Below are positions 1-11,404 of a DNA stretch of 59,063 bases, piece by piece. The notes beneath the pieces were generated by a model. It was given only the letters and a program-made list of their open reading frames with translations. It was not told where the DNA came from and searched no databases. Both the position numbers and the translations under genes were made by a program. The DNA is from Marinitenerispora sediminis (GTDB lineage: Bacteria; Actinomycetota; Actinomycetes; Streptosporangiales; Streptosporangiaceae), in assembly GCF_003336425.1 (NCBI RefSeq), contig NZ_QEIO01000013.1, positions 1 to 59,063 on the forward strand. Reading direction: 5' to 3'. The stretch's first letter is position 1. Each line of letters starts with the position of its first letter.

Positions 1-64
1 CACTGCCCCCGGCCCCCCGCGACGAACCGACGCACGCACCCCACTCGCAGGGAGAACGCGACCG

Positions 65-1585
65 ATGCTCACCGCCTCGATCACTCTCGACCCGGCCTTC
101 CGCGTCGCCCCGGTCAACCGCCGCACCTTCGGCTCCTTCGTCGAGCACCTCGGCCGCTGCGTCTACACCGGCATCTACGAACCCGGGCACCCCGCGGCCG
201 ACGCCGACGGCTTCCGCACCGACGTCCTCGACCTCGCCCGGGAGCTCGGCGTGACGGTGGTCCGCTACCCCGGCGGCAACTTCGTCTCCGGCTACCGCTG
301 GGAGGACGGGATCGGTCCGCGTGAGTCGCGCCCCACCCGGCTCGACCTCGCCTGGCACAGCACCGAGACCAACGAGGTCGGCCTCGACGAGTTCGTCCGG
401 TGGAGCGCCCGGGCCGGCGTCGAACCCATGATGGCGGTCAACCTCGGCACCCGGGGCATCCAGGAGGCGCTGGACCTGCTGGAGTACGCCAACCACCGCG
501 GCGGCACCACCTGGTCGGACCGGCGGATCGCCAACGGGTCGCCCGAGCCGCACGGCATCCGCATGTGGTGCCTCGGCAACGAGATGGACGGCCCCTGGCA
601 GATCGGGCACAAGACCGCCCGCGAGTACGGCCGGCTGGCCGCCGAGACCGCCCGCGCCATGCGGCTCCTCCAGCCCGGCCTCGAACTCGTCGCGTGCGGC
701 AGCTCGCACCTGGGCATGCCCACGTTCGCGGAGTGGGAGGCCGCCGTCCTGGAGGAGGCCTACGACGCCGTCGACTACATCTCCCTGCACGCCTACTACG
801 AGGAGAAGGACGGCGACCTGCCGAGCTTCCTCGCCTCCGCGGTGGACATGGACCGGTTCATCGACGCCGTCGTCGCCGCCGCCGACCACGTCCGCTCCCG
901 GGTCCGCAGCCCCAAACGGATGATGCTGTCGTTCGACGAGTGGAACGTCTGGTACCAGAGCGGCTCCCCGAGCCGGCCGCCCACGGGTGAGGACTGGCCG
1001 GTCGCGCCGCCGCTGCTGGAGGACGTGTACAACGTCGCCGACGCGGTGGTCGTGGGCGGCCTGCTGATCTCGCTGCTGCGGCACAGCGACCGGGTCACCG
1101 CCGCCTGCCAGGCCCAGCTGGTCAACGTGATCGCCCCGATCATGACGGAGCCCGGCGGGCGCGCGTGGCGGCAGACCACCTTCCACCCCTTCTCCCTGAC
1201 CGCGCACACCGCCGCCGGCGACGTGCTCCGGGTCGAGCCCGCCGGGCCGGTCCAGGACACCGCCCGGTTCGGCCCGGTCCCCGTGGTCGACGCCGTGGCC
1301 ACCCACGACGCCGACGCCGGTACCACCGCGGTGTTCGCGGTGAACCGCTCCACCGACCAGCGGGTCGAGCTCGACATCGACGCCCGCGCGCTCGGCGCCG
1401 GCCGCATCGCCCGCTGCCTGACCGTCGCCGACGACGACCCGCGCGCCGTCAACACCCCTGACGACCCCGACCGGGTCGTCCCGCACCCCAACCCCGACGC
1501 CACCGTCGACAGCGCGCGCGTCCGCGTCGTGCTGCCGCAGGTGTCCTGGACCGTCATCGAGCTCACCGCCGTCCAGGACGAGTGA
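65..1585 (+). CDS. abfA: alpha-L-arabinofuranosidase, GH51
   Basis: This 506-residue protein is a GH51 arabinofuranosidase, which removes terminal arabinose from arabino-oligosaccharides. The family's acid/base Glu sits in CLGNEMDG (E173) and the nucleophile in SFDEWNVW (E292). A beta-sandwich C-terminal domain follows (about 390-506). The length is normal for the family and no signal peptide is visible, so it should act in the cytoplasm on imported oligosaccharides. The ATG follows a GGGAGAA ribosome binding site. About 100 bp downstream begins a sugar ABC importer on the same strand, which fits a pentose-utilisation cassette. The family call is firm; the exact substrate is inferred. Confidence 0.95.
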   Translation: MLTASITLDPAFRVAPVNRRTFGSFVEHLGRCVYTGIYEPGHPAADADGFRTDVLDLARELGVTVVRYPGGNFVSGYRWEDGIGPRESRPTRLDLAWHSTETNEVGLDEFVRWSARAGVEPMMAVNLGTRGIQEALDLLEYANHRGGTTWSDRRIANGSPEPHGIRMWCLGNEMDGPWQIGHKTAREYGRLAAETARAMRLLQPGLELVACGSSHLGMPTFAEWEAAVLEEAYDAVDYISLHAYYEEKDGDLPSFLASAVDMDRFIDAVVAAADHVRSRVRSPKRMMLSFDEWNVWYQSGSPSRPPTGEDWPVAPPLLEDVYNVADAVVVGGLLISLLRHSDRVTAACQAQLVNVIAPIMTEPGGRAWRQTTFHPFSLTAHTAAGDVLRVEPAGPVQDTARFGPVPVVDAVATHDADAGTTAVFAVNRSTDQRVELDIDARALGAGRIARCLTVADDDPRAVNTPDDPDRVVPHPNPDATVDSARVRVVLPQVSWTVIELTAVQDE

Positions 1586-1688
1586 GACCCGCCGTCCACC
1601 CCTTCCATCCCCACCGCACCGAACCCACCAGTGAATCGGCGCCGGTCCGCGCGCACCGCCGGGCGGGCCGGCGCCGGAGGGAGCAGAC

Positions 1689-2777
1689 ATGAGGACCCGA
1701 CGACTCACCGCCGCGGCGATCGCCACCGCGGCGCTGCTGATGACGACGCTGACGGCGTGCGCGGTCGGCGACGCCGCCCGCGGCGAGAACGGCATGGTCG
1801 GCATCGCCATGCCCACCCAGTCCTCCGAGCGCTGGGTGCTGGACGGCGAGAGCATGGTCGAGCAGTTCGAGGAGATGGGCTACAGCACCGACCTGCAGTA
1901 CGCCGAGGACGTGGTCGAGAACCAGGTCTCGCAGATCGAGAACATGATCACCAAGGACGTGGACGCCCTGGTGATCGCGCCGATCGACGCCGCGGCCCTC
2001 ACCGACGTCGTCCAGCAGGCCGCCGACCAGGACATCCCGGTCATCTCCTACGACCGGCTCATCCTCGGCAGCGAGCACGTCGACTACTACGCCAGCTTCG
2101 ACAACTTCCAGGTGGGCGTGCTCCAGGGCGAGTACATCGAGGAGCGCCTGGGGCTCGCCGACGGCGAGGGGCCGTTCAACATCGAACTGTTCGCCGGTTC
2201 GCCGGACGACAACAACGCCTCCTTCTTCCTCGACGGCGCGATGTCGGTGCTGCAGCCCTACATCGACTCGGGCGACCTGGTGATCCGCAGCGGGCAGACC
2301 TCCATGGAGCAGATCGGCACGCTGCGCTGGGACGGCGCCACGGCGCAGGCCCGCATGGACAACCTGCTCAGCGCCAACTACAGCGACGAGCACCTCGACG
2401 CCGTGCTGTCCCCCTACGACGGCATCAGCATCGGCATCATCTCCTCGCTGAAGAGCGTCGGCTACGGCACCGAGGACCGGCCGATGCCGGTCATCACCGG
2501 CCAGGACGCCGAGGTCGCCTCCCTCAAGTCGATCATCGCCGGCGAGCAGACCCAGACGGTGTTCAAGGACACCCGCGAACTCGCCGAGGTCGCGGTCGGC
2601 ATGGCCGACGCGGTGATCAACGGCCAGGAGCCCGAAGTCAACGACACCGAGAGCTACGACAACGGCGTCCGGGTCGTTCCGGCCTACCTCCTCGAACCGG
2701 TCTCGGTGGACCAGGACAACTACGAGGAGGTGGTGGTCGAGAGCGGCTACCACACCGCCGAACAGCTCGCCGACTAG
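1689..2777 (+). CDS. sugar ABC transporter substrate-binding lipoprotein (ChvE/MglB type)
   Basis: A 362-residue periplasmic-binding-protein fold of the type 1 sugar family. The signal peptide ends in a lipobox LTAC with the acylated cysteine at residue 24, so the protein should be anchored outside the membrane. Internal phrases such as [10 protein letters not shown] and PVISYDRL are typical of xylose/arabinose/multiple-sugar binders. It lies 16 bp before the ATPase gene, with a CCGGAGG ribosome binding site in that gap, and is the first gene of a three-gene importer. By context it probably binds arabinose or another pentose, but the ligand cannot be read from the sequence. Confidence 0.93.
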   Translation: MRTRRLTAAAIATAALLMTTLTACAVGDAARGENGMVGIAMPTQSSERWVLDGESMVEQFEEMGYSTDLQYAEDVVENQVSQIENMITKDVDALVIAPIDAAALTDVVQQAADQDIPVISYDRLILGSEHVDYYASFDNFQVGVLQGEYIEERLGLADGEGPFNIELFAGSPDDNNASFFLDGAMSVLQPYIDSGDLVIRSGQTSMEQIGTLRWDGATAQARMDNLLSANYSDEHLDAVLSPYDGISIGIISSLKSVGYGTEDRPMPVITGQDAEVASLKSIIAGEQTQTVFKDTRELAEVAVGMADAVINGQEPEVNDTESYDNGVRVVPAYLLEPVSVDQDNYEEVVVESGYHTAEQLAD

Positions 2778-2793
2778 CCGGCCGGAGGCCGCG

Positions 2794-4359
2794 ATGACCG
2801 ACACCATCTTGGAGATGCGCGGGATCAGCAAGGAGTTCCCCGGCGTGCTCGCGCTGGAGAACGTCGACCTACGGGTCGCGCGCGGGGAGATCCACGCCCT
2901 GATGGGCGAGAACGGGGCCGGCAAGTCGACCCTGATGAAGGTGCTGAGCGGGGTGTACCCGCACGGCACCTACGGCGGCGACATCCTCGTGGACGGCGAG
3001 GTCCGCGCGTTCCGCGACATCCGGGACAGCGAGGCCGCGGGCATCGCCATCATCCACCAGGAGCTCGCGCTCATCCCCCAGCTGAGCGTCGCCGAGAACA
3101 TCTTCCTGGGTAACGAGCGCACCCGCGGCTCCGGCGTCGTCGACTGGGGGCGCACCATCGGCGACGCCCGGGCCCTGCTGGCCCGGGTCGGGCTGCGCGA
3201 GGACCCCACCGCCCCGGTGGGGTCGCTCAGCCTCGGCCGGCAGCAGCTGGTCGAGATCGCCAAGGCGCTGTCCAAGGACGTCCGGCTGCTCATCCTGGAC
3301 GAGCCGACGTCCGCGCTCAACGAGACCGACAGCGCCAACCTGCTCCGGCTGCTGCGCGAGTTCCAGGGCAACGGGCTCACCTCGATCCTCATCTCGCACA
3401 AGCTGAACGAGATCACGCAGGTGGCCGACAGCATCACCGTCCTGCGCGACGGACGCAGCATCGAGACGCTGCGCACCGCCGACGGCGAAGTGACCGAGGA
3501 GCGCATCATCCGCGGCATGGTCGGCCGCGACCTCGACCACCGCTACCCGGAGCGGACCCCGCGGATCGGGGAGGTCCGGTTCGAGGTGCGCGACTGGACG
3601 GTCGACCACCCCACCCGGCTGGACCGCCGGGTAGTCGACGGGGTGGACCTGGCGGTGCGCGGCGGCGAGATCGTGGGCATGGCCGGGCTCATGGGCGCGG
3701 GGCGCACCGAGTTCGCCCTGAGCCTGTTCGGCCGCAGCTACGGGCGCTACGTCGCCGGGACGCTGCACAAGGACGGCCGCGAGATCCGCGTCCGCGACGT
3801 CGGCGACGCTATCGCGCACGGCATCGCCTACGTGCCCGAGGACCGCAAGGAGCTCGGGCTGATCCTCGACGACGACATCCGGCGCAACATGACCCTGGCC
3901 GCGCTCGGCAGGGTCAGCCGGCGCGGGGTCCTCGACCCCGGGCAGGAGGTGCTGCGGGCCGGGGAGCTGCGGGAGCGGCTGCGGATCCGGAGCCGGGACG
4001 TCTTCCAGCGCACCGGCGACCTCAGCGGCGGCAACCAGCAGAAGGTCGTGCTCGGGAAGTGGATGTTCGCCGAACCCGACCTGCTCATCCTCGACGAACC
4101 GACCCGCGGTATCGACGTCGGCGCGAAGTACGAGATCTACCAGATCATCCACCGCCTGGCCGACCAGGGCAAGTGCGTCCTGCTCATCTCCTCCGAGCTC
4201 CCCGAGCTGCTCGGCATGTGCGACCGCGTCTACGCCATGAGCGCGGGCCGCGTCACCGGCGTGCTGCCCCGCGGGCGGGCCGACCAGGAATCCCTCATGC
4301 GGCTCATGACGGCGGCCCGCCCCGCCGGTGCCGCGGCCCCGACCACCAGCGAGGCATGA
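2794..4359 (+). CDS. sugar ABC transporter ATP-binding protein, duplicated domains
   Basis: This 521-residue protein carries two fused ABC domains, as in RbsA/MglA/XylG/GguA. The first has a Walker [10 protein letters not shown] (38-46), a signature LSLGRQQ and a Walker [12 protein letters not shown]. The second has LSGGNQQKV and [12 protein letters not shown], but its Walker A is degenerate (GLMGAGRTE), which is normal for the second half of this family. It should energise uptake of the sugar bound by the upstream lipoprotein. Its TGA stop overlaps the ATG of the permease gene (ATGA), indicating translational coupling. Confidence 0.95.
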   Translation: MTDTILEMRGISKEFPGVLALENVDLRVARGEIHALMGENGAGKSTLMKVLSGVYPHGTYGGDILVDGEVRAFRDIRDSEAAGIAIIHQELALIPQLSVAENIFLGNERTRGSGVVDWGRTIGDARALLARVGLREDPTAPVGSLSLGRQQLVEIAKALSKDVRLLILDEPTSALNETDSANLLRLLREFQGNGLTSILISHKLNEITQVADSITVLRDGRSIETLRTADGEVTEERIIRGMVGRDLDHRYPERTPRIGEVRFEVRDWTVDHPTRLDRRVVDGVDLAVRGGEIVGMAGLMGAGRTEFALSLFGRSYGRYVAGTLHKDGREIRVRDVGDAIAHGIAYVPEDRKELGLILDDDIRRNMTLAALGRVSRRGVLDPGQEVLRAGELRERLRIRSRDVFQRTGDLSGGNQQKVVLGKWMFAEPDLLILDEPTRGIDVGAKYEIYQIIHRLADQGKCVLLISSELPELLGMCDRVYAMSAGRVTGVLPRGRADQESLMRLMTAARPAGAAAPTTSEA

Positions 4360-5642
4360 CACCGATGACAGCCATCCGCGACGCGATACGGAGCAACGCC
4401 CGGCAGTACGGGATGGTGATGGCGCTCGCCGTCATCGTCATCCTGTTCGAGATCCTCACCGGCGGCCTGCTGCTCCGGCCGCTCAACATCACCAACCTCA
4501 TCATGCAGAACAGCTACGTCCTGATCCTGGCGATCGGGATGATGCTGGTGATCATCACCGGCCACATCGACCTGTCGGTCGGCTCGGTGGTGGCCTTCGT
4601 CGGGGCGACCTCCGCGGTGATGCTCACCGGCTGGGGGCTGCCGGTGCCCGTGGTCGTGGTGCTCGCCCTGCTCACCGGCGGGCTCATCGGCGCCTGGCAG
4701 GGGTTCTGGATCGCCTACGTGCGCATCCCGGCGTTCATCGTCACGCTGGCCGGGATGCTGGTGTTCCGCGGGGCGACGATGATCGTGCTCGGCGGCGAGT
4801 CGATCGGCCCGCTCCCGGAGTCGCTGCGTGCCCTGGGCAGCGGCTACGTTCCCGACGTCGCCGGCGGCGAGGTGCACCTGCTGACCCTGCTGCTCGGCGT
4901 GCTCGCCAGCGCCGCGCTGGTCGCCAGCCAGGTGCGGATCCGGGCACGCGGACTGCGCTACGGGCTGCCGGTCGGCTCCCGCAACCTCTTCGTCGCCAAG
5001 TGCGCTGCCCTGGTCGTGGTGGTCATGGTGTTCGCCTACGTGCTCGCGATCCACAACGGCATCCCGATCGTCGGCCTGGTGCTGGTCGCGCTGATCGTCG
5101 CGTTCTCCTTCGTCATGAACTCCACGACCGTGGGCCGGCGCATCTACGCGGTGGGCGGCAGCGAGAAGGCGGCGATGCTGTCCGGCGTGAAGACGCGGCG
5201 CACCACGTTCTGGGTGTTCGTCAACATGGGGGTGCTCTCCGCCCTGGCCGGCCTGGTGTTCATGGCCCGGCTGAACGCGGCCACCCCGCGCGCGGGCACC
5301 ATGTTCGAGCTCGACGCGATCGCCGCGGCGTTCATCGGCGGCGCGTCGGCCGCCGGCGGTGTGGGCACCGTGGTCGGCGCGGTCGTGGGAGCGCTCGTCA
5401 TGGGCGTCATGAACAACGGCATGTCGCTCATCGGCCTGGGCGTGGACTGGCAGCAGGCCATCAAGGGCCTGGTGCTGCTCGCCGCCGTGGCGTTCGACAT
5501 CTACAACAAGAACCGGGTCGGCACGTCCGGCGCCGCCCGGCGGCGCGCGGCGCAGCGTCCGGTGCCGCCGCCCGGGGACGGCGGCAGCGAGCCCGGGGCA
5601 CCGCCGCCGGCCGCCCGCGCGACCGGATCCGGCCGGGGCTGA
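4356..5642 (+). CDS. sugar ABC transporter permease (RbsC/XylH/GguB family)
   Basis: A 428-residue polytopic membrane protein of the branched-chain-permease type used by ribose/xylose/galactose importers. Roughly ten hydrophobic segments span residues 15-400, including [20 protein letters not shown], the conserved early segment of this family. The start at the ATGA overlap gives the expected length. A hydrophilic, proline- and glycine-rich tail follows the last segment and is unlikely to matter for transport. It completes the binding protein/ATPase/permease set and is followed at once by a GC-rich hairpin. Confidence 0.94.
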   Translation: MTPMTAIRDAIRSNARQYGMVMALAVIVILFEILTGGLLLRPLNITNLIMQNSYVLILAIGMMLVIITGHIDLSVGSVVAFVGATSAVMLTGWGLPVPVVVVLALLTGGLIGAWQGFWIAYVRIPAFIVTLAGMLVFRGATMIVLGGESIGPLPESLRALGSGYVPDVAGGEVHLLTLLLGVLASAALVASQVRIRARGLRYGLPVGSRNLFVAKCAALVVVVMVFAYVLAIHNGIPIVGLVLVALIVAFSFVMNSTTVGRRIYAVGGSEKAAMLSGVKTRRTTFWVFVNMGVLSALAGLVFMARLNAATPRAGTMFELDAIAAAFIGGASAAGGVGTVVGAVVGALVMGVMNNGMSLIGLGVDWQQAIKGLVLLAAVAFDIYNKNRVGTSGAARRRAAQRPVPPPGDGGSEPGAPPPAARATGSGRG

Positions 5643-5647
5643 GGCGG

Positions 5648-5685
5648 CCGCGGGCCGGGCCGGCGGTTACCGGAACGGCCCGCGG
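5648..5685 (+). terminator. hairpin after the sugar importer operon
   Basis: Perfect 10-bp arms, CCGCGGGCCG (5648-5657) and CGGCCCGCGG (5676-5685), enclose an 18-nt loop 5 bp after the permease stop. There is no U-tract, as is usual for high-GC actinobacteria. It probably ends the operon transcript. Confidence 0.55.
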
Positions 5686-5704
5686 CGCGGACCGCCGAGC
5701 GCAC

Positions 5705-5760
<56 letters not shown>

Positions 5761-5991
5761 AGGGCGGAAACGCCGGTGAGTTGCAGTGAGCGCCGGGATT
5801 CGCTGCGCTTCACGGGTATCCGTTGGCATTTGTAAGCAGTTCGTGATCTCTTTCCGGTGGGCAGCCGGGTGGACCGGCCGCTACGGTCCTGCGAATAACC
5901 GGGACGGACGTCGGTGGTGCGGGGTACCCGCCGCGCCGCCCGCGTCCGGCCCCGGTCGACCCATCCACGACCGGTGAGAGAACGACACACC

Positions 5992-6357
5992 ATGGCCACC
6001 TTCGCCAAGTTCCACCTCGACGCCCACCCCGACGCCTCCCGCGAGGTGCTGCACAGCACCCTCGCCCAGCAGGGGTACCGCTACACCTGGGAGAACCCGC
6101 AGCAGGGCCTTGCCGAGAAGGGCAGCAAGGTCAAGGCGATGCTGCTCGGCGCCTTCGCGATGCACTACAGGTACGCCCTCAAGCTCGACGCCAACCCGGA
6201 CGGCAGCCACACGGTGTCGCTGCTGCTGAACAGCACCGGCGTGTCCGGAGGAGCCCTCGGCATCGCCAAGGTGCGCACCCAGCTCGACGAGCTCTACGGG
6301 GTGCTCCGGCAGGCGTACACGGCCACCGGGACGCTCCGCAACTCCGAGGTCGGCTGA
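5992..6357 (+). CDS. conserved-looking protein of unknown function, 121 aa
   Basis: I do not recognise this protein. It is soluble, with no signal peptide or membrane segment, and reads like a small alpha/beta domain: a KFHLDAHPD start, an alternating hydrophobic middle (HYRYALKLDANPDGSHTVSLLL) and a C-terminal amphipathic helix. Codon use is typical of the neighbours. The ATG at 5992 is preferred because the upstream in-frame stretch is Arg/Pro-rich with no coding character, and GAGAG lies a little over 10 bp before it. It is monocistronic and stands upstream of dnaG. It could be a lipid- or nucleotide-binding protein, but nothing in the sequence decides this. Confidence 0.75.
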   Translation: MATFAKFHLDAHPDASREVLHSTLAQQGYRYTWENPQQGLAEKGSKVKAMLLGAFAMHYRYALKLDANPDGSHTVSLLLNSTGVSGGALGIAKVRTQLDELYGVLRQAYTATGTLRNSEVG

Positions 6358-6440
6358 CGTCCGCGCGCCGTCCGGCCCTCTCCGCACAGCCCGCCGATCG
6401 GGATGAAACCAGCGGGCGCGGCGACGTAGTCTGAGGGACT

Positions 6441-8315
6441 GTGGCCGGTCGGATTCGAGACGAAGACGTCGCGCTCGTGCGCGAGCGCTCCCCCATCGCC
6501 GACGTGGTCGGCGAGTACCTCCAGCTCCGCAACGCGGGCGGCGGCTCGCTGAAGGGCCTGTGCCCCTTCCATGACGAGAAGTCGCCGTCGTTCAACGTGA
6601 CGCCGAGCCGGGGGCTGTTCTACTGCTTCGGCTGCTCCGAGGGCGGCGACGTCATCGCCTTCGTGCAGAAGATCGACCACCTCAGCTTCGTCGAGGCGGT
6701 CGAGAGCCTCGCCCAGCGAGCCGGAATCCGGCTCCAGTACGAGCAGGGCGGCTACACCCAGCGCACCGACCAGGGGCAGCGCCAGCGGCTGCTCGACGCG
6801 CACAAGGCCGCGGCCGAGTTCTACGTCGAGCAGCTGCTCTCCCCCCGGGCCCAGGAAGGGCGGCGCTTCCTCAGCGACCGCGGGTTCACCCGGGCCGACG
6901 CCGAGCGGTTCGGCGTCGGCTTCGCGCCGCCGGGCTGGGAGTCGCTCACCACGCACCTGCGCAAGAAGGGGTTCGCCGACAAGGAGATCATCCTCGCCGG
7001 CCTGGCCAGCCAGGGCCGGCGCGGCCCCTACGACAAGTTCCGCAACCGGCTGGTCTGGCCGGTCCGCGAGGTCACCGGCGAGGTCGTGGGGTTCGGTGCG
7101 CGCAAGCTCGACCCCGAGGACGACGGGCCGAAGTACCTCAACACCCAAGAGACCCCGATCTTCAAGAAGAGCCACCTGCTGTACGGGCTCGACCTCGCCA
7201 AGCGCGACATCGCCCGTGAGCGGCAGGCGGTCGTCGTCGAGGGCTACACCGACGTCATGGCCTGCCACCTGGCCGGCGTCACCACGGCGGTGGCCACCTG
7301 CGGCACCTCCTTCGGCGAGGAGCACCTGAAGATCCTGCGGCGCATGCTGCTCGGCCGCTCGGAGTTCGGCGGCGAGGTCGTCTTCACCTTCGACGGCGAC
7401 GCCGCCGGGCAGAAGGCCGCCCTGCGGGCCTTCGCCGAGGAGCACGGGTTCGTCACCGAGACGTTCGTCGCGGTGCAGCCCGACGGCCTCGACCCGTGCG
7501 ACCTGCGCCTCAAGCACGGCGAGGCCGCGGTGCGCGACCTCGTGGCCGCCAAGCGCCCGCTGTACGAGTTCGCCATCCGCAGCGAGATCGAGAACCACAA
7601 CCTCGACACCTACGAGGGGCGCATCGCCGCCTTCGAGGCCGCCGCCCCCATCGTCGCCGGAATCCGCAACGAGGGCATCCGCAAGTTCTACGGCGTCAGC
7701 CTGGACAAGTGGGTCGGCCTCATGGACGAGAGCTACGTGCTGCGCCGCGTCGACGAGCTCGCCAGCGGCGGCCGCACCGCGCGCCGGGGCCGGCCGCAGC
7801 CGGCCCGCACCGCCGGCGGCCCGGACACCGCCGGCTACGACCGCCGCGACCCCGTGGTCCAGCGGGAGCGGCAGGCGCTCAAGATCGCCCTCCAGCACCC
7901 CGCCCTCGCGGCGGAGTTCGACCGGCTGGACGCCGAGGCGTTCACCGTGCCGCAGCACCGCGCGGTGCAGGAGCTGATCCGCGCCCAGGGCGGCACCGCG
8001 GCGGCCGACGACCCCGCGCGATGGGCGGCCCGGCTGCGCGACGCGGCGCCCAACGACGCCCAGCGCGGCTTCGTCACCGAACTCGCCGTGGAGCCGATCG
8101 AGGTCTATGGAGAGCTCGACGAGCATTTCGCCACGGAAATACTCGGCGCAATCACAATTCATTCCATCGATCGGCAGATCGCAAACCTCAAATCGCGGCT
8201 GGGCCGTCTCGACGCGGTCGCCGACGCCGAGGAATACCAGCGGGTATTCGGCGAGCTCATGGCCGTTGGCCAGCGGAAACGCGTCATGCGGGAGCGTGTC
8301 GCCGGAACCGCGTAA
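6441..8315 (+). CDS. dnaG: DNA primase
   Basis: DnaG lays RNA primers at the replication fork. The N-terminal zinc ribbon is complete (C41, H44, C62, C65 in CPFH...YCFGC). The TOPRIM core carries VVEGYTDVMA (E267) and FTFDGDAAG (D318, D320), the metal-binding triad. The C-terminal part from about residue 475, after a Gly/Arg/Pro-rich linker, is the helicase-binding domain. The length of 624 is normal. The start is GTG at 6441, giving the usual start MAGRIRDEDV. The gene for a principal-type sigma factor follows 59 bp later, recalling the dnaG-rpoD arrangement of other bacteria. Confidence 0.98.
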   Translation: MAGRIRDEDVALVRERSPIADVVGEYLQLRNAGGGSLKGLCPFHDEKSPSFNVTPSRGLFYCFGCSEGGDVIAFVQKIDHLSFVEAVESLAQRAGIRLQYEQGGYTQRTDQGQRQRLLDAHKAAAEFYVEQLLSPRAQEGRRFLSDRGFTRADAERFGVGFAPPGWESLTTHLRKKGFADKEIILAGLASQGRRGPYDKFRNRLVWPVREVTGEVVGFGARKLDPEDDGPKYLNTQETPIFKKSHLLYGLDLAKRDIARERQAVVVEGYTDVMACHLAGVTTAVATCGTSFGEEHLKILRRMLLGRSEFGGEVVFTFDGDAAGQKAALRAFAEEHGFVTETFVAVQPDGLDPCDLRLKHGEAAVRDLVAAKRPLYEFAIRSEIENHNLDTYEGRIAAFEAAAPIVAGIRNEGIRKFYGVSLDKWVGLMDESYVLRRVDELASGGRTARRGRPQPARTAGGPDTAGYDRRDPVVQRERQALKIALQHPALAAEFDRLDAEAFTVPQHRAVQELIRAQGGTAAADDPARWAARLRDAAPNDAQRGFVTELAVEPIEVYGELDEHFATEILGAITIHSIDRQIANLKSRLGRLDAVADAEEYQRVFGELMAVGQRKRVMRERVAGTA

Positions 8316-8374
8316 CACCGAGGTGACAATAATAGTCCTCTCCATTCCGGCGGCGGAGCGGGCACACTGTATTC

Positions 8375-9541
<1,167 letters not shown>

Positions 9542-9607
9542 CCGGCCGGTGGCCGGGTCCGGCGAACCTCGTGCGCCGGGCCCGGGGCGCGGCTACCGTC
9601 GGACGTG

Positions 9608-10957
9608 ATGCCTGCCGACCAGCGCGCCCGCGCGACCCGCGCCGGCGGCCGGCGCCCGGGCGCGGTCGCCGCACTGGCTGCGGCCGTCCTGCTCGGCGCG
9701 GTGCTGACCAGCGCCTTCGTGGTGATCGTCGCGCGCGCCGAACCGGACGGGGAGCCGCGGCGCATCGCCTACTTCGCCGAGTGGAACATCGCCAACCGGG
9801 GCTACACCGTCCGCGACATCGAGGAGAGCGGCGCCGCCGAGCGCCTCACCCGGGTGCTGTGGGCGTTCGGGCACGTCGGCGCCGACGGCCGGTGCGGCGT
9901 GCCGGCCGACGGCAACCAGGCCTGGGAGCTGTACCAGCGGCGCTACCCGGCCGAGCTGAGCGTGTCGGGCGAGGCGGACGGCTACCGGCAGCCGCTCGCC
10001 GGCGCCCTCAACCAGCTCCGCGCGCTCCGGGAGCGCCACCCGGGACTCGGTGCCTCCATCTCGCTGGGCGGCTGGAACGGGTCGGCGTTCCTCTCCGACG
10101 CCGCGCTGACCGAGGAGTCCCGCCGCGCGTTCGTCGCCTCCTGCGTGGACCTGTGGCTGCGCGGCGACCTTCCGCACCGGGACGGCGAACCCCAGGGCGG
10201 CCCGGGCGCGGCCGAGGGCGTCTTCGACGGTGTCGACCTGGACTGGGAGTGGCCGGGCGGCGGCGGGCGGACCGGGAACGCGGCGCGTCCGCAGGACCGG
10301 CGCAACCTCACGCTGCTGGCCGCGGAGTTCCGCCGCCAGCTCGACGCGTTGTCGGCCGAGACCGGGCGGACGTACACGCTGTCGGTCTCCCTGCCGCACG
10401 ACCTGGAGCGCATGCGGGCCGGATACGAGCCCGAGCTGTACGACCTGGTCGACTTCGCCACGGTCCAGGGCTACGACTTCACCGGCTCGTGGAGCGCCAC
10501 CACCGACCACCACTCCCAGCTGTACGCCCCCCGGGACGCCCCGACCGCCACCAGCGTCGACCGGTCCGTGCGGGGCTACCTGTCGCACGGCCTGCCGGCC
10601 GACAAGCTCGTGGTCGGCTTCCCCGGCTTCGGGCGCGGCTGGCGCGGCGTCCCCCCGGACGGGTTCGGCCGCCACGCTCCGTCCGCCGGACCGGCCGAGG
10701 GCGGGTACGGGGAGGGGACGGACGCCTATGCGGACCTGCGGGACCGCCCCGGCCTGCGGTTCCTCGACCCGCTGAACGGAACGTACTGGATCTACGACGG
10801 CGACGCGTGGTGGACCTTCGACCCTCCGGAGGTGGTCGCGCTCAAGGGGACCTACGCCCGGGAGCGGGGGCTGGGCGGCCTCATGCTGTGGAACCTGGAC
10901 ATGGACCCCGACGGCGAACTGGTGGCGGCGATGGACGAGTCGCTGGGGGAGGGGTGA
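9608..10957 (+). CDS. glycoside hydrolase family 18 protein, chitinase-like, secreted or anchored
   Basis: A 449-residue GH18 protein. The family signature DGVDLDWEW is intact, with the catalytic acid at E214, and SISLGGWNGS is the second conserved strand. An N-terminal hydrophobic segment (about residues 18-42) preceded by arginines acts as a signal peptide or anchor, so the enzyme should be outside the membrane. No carbohydrate-binding domain is present, so chitin or chito-oligosaccharide hydrolysis is likely but not proven. A GTG lies one codon upstream of the ATG; neither has a clear ribosome binding site. Confidence 0.93.
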   Translation: MPADQRARATRAGGRRPGAVAALAAAVLLGAVLTSAFVVIVARAEPDGEPRRIAYFAEWNIANRGYTVRDIEESGAAERLTRVLWAFGHVGADGRCGVPADGNQAWELYQRRYPAELSVSGEADGYRQPLAGALNQLRALRERHPGLGASISLGGWNGSAFLSDAALTEESRRAFVASCVDLWLRGDLPHRDGEPQGGPGAAEGVFDGVDLDWEWPGGGGRTGNAARPQDRRNLTLLAAEFRRQLDALSAETGRTYTLSVSLPHDLERMRAGYEPELYDLVDFATVQGYDFTGSWSATTDHHSQLYAPRDAPTATSVDRSVRGYLSHGLPADKLVVGFPGFGRGWRGVPPDGFGRHAPSAGPAEGGYGEGTDAYADLRDRPGLRFLDPLNGTYWIYDGDAWWTFDPPEVVALKGTYARERGLGGLMLWNLDMDPDGELVAAMDESLGEG

Positions 10958-11404
10958 ACGGCCGGGCGGCCGCGGCCGCCGCCGCCGATGAGCGGGGGAC
11001 TCGGCTGTCGGACCGGTCCCGCAACGAGGGCTCCTTCCCCGCCGATGCCCGGCCGGCCGGCGAGCGGAGCGCCGGGCGGGGCAGCCGTGTCCACCGCCGC
11101 CGCCCCCGCCGCGCAGCAGCAGCCCGACGAGTTCGCCCCCGCCGGCCAGTCGCTGCCACAGGGGTCGTGCAGGAGGATCTCGTCGGTGGCGTCGCGGTCG
11201 CCGGTGGCGATGGCGATGGCGGCAAGCCTCCGGACCCCGTCGCCGACCGGGCGCGGTGGGGTGGTCGGGGGTCCGGGCCGCGTCGGCGATGGTGGGCGCC
11301 CGGCTCGGCCGCTTGACGATGTGAACCGCGCCTCGTACCTTCGTCTGTGACATCAGACGTCTGATGTCACACCATCGAACACGACGGCGTGGAAGGAGGC
11401 CCTG
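10958..11404. other. 447-bp intergenic region with possible gene remnant
   Basis: Most of this stretch is extremely GC-rich and has no convincing gene. On the minus strand around 11110-11230 one frame reads with strongly coding-like codon use (RRLAAIAIATGDRDATDEI and onward, ending near a Cys-rich SGCCCAAG), but it has no start or stop of its own in place and I do not recognise it. It may be a decayed gene. The last 60 bp hold the regulator's palindrome and promoter region. Confidence 0.5.
11346..11371. promoter_or_regulatory. perfect 26-bp palindromic operator
   Basis: The half-site TGTGACATCAGAC is followed directly by its exact reverse complement, centred at 11358/11359 and 34 bp before the GTG of the FadR-type gene. 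This is the expected form and position of an autoregulatory GntR/FadR-family operator. The core TCAGAC recurs in the inverted repeat before the next gene. Confidence 0.85.

Noticed and set aside
4059-4355. N-terminal extension of the sugar permease
   Set aside because: This part overlaps the ATPase gene in another frame and is Arg/Pro-rich; the ATGA overlap at 4356 gives the proper start.
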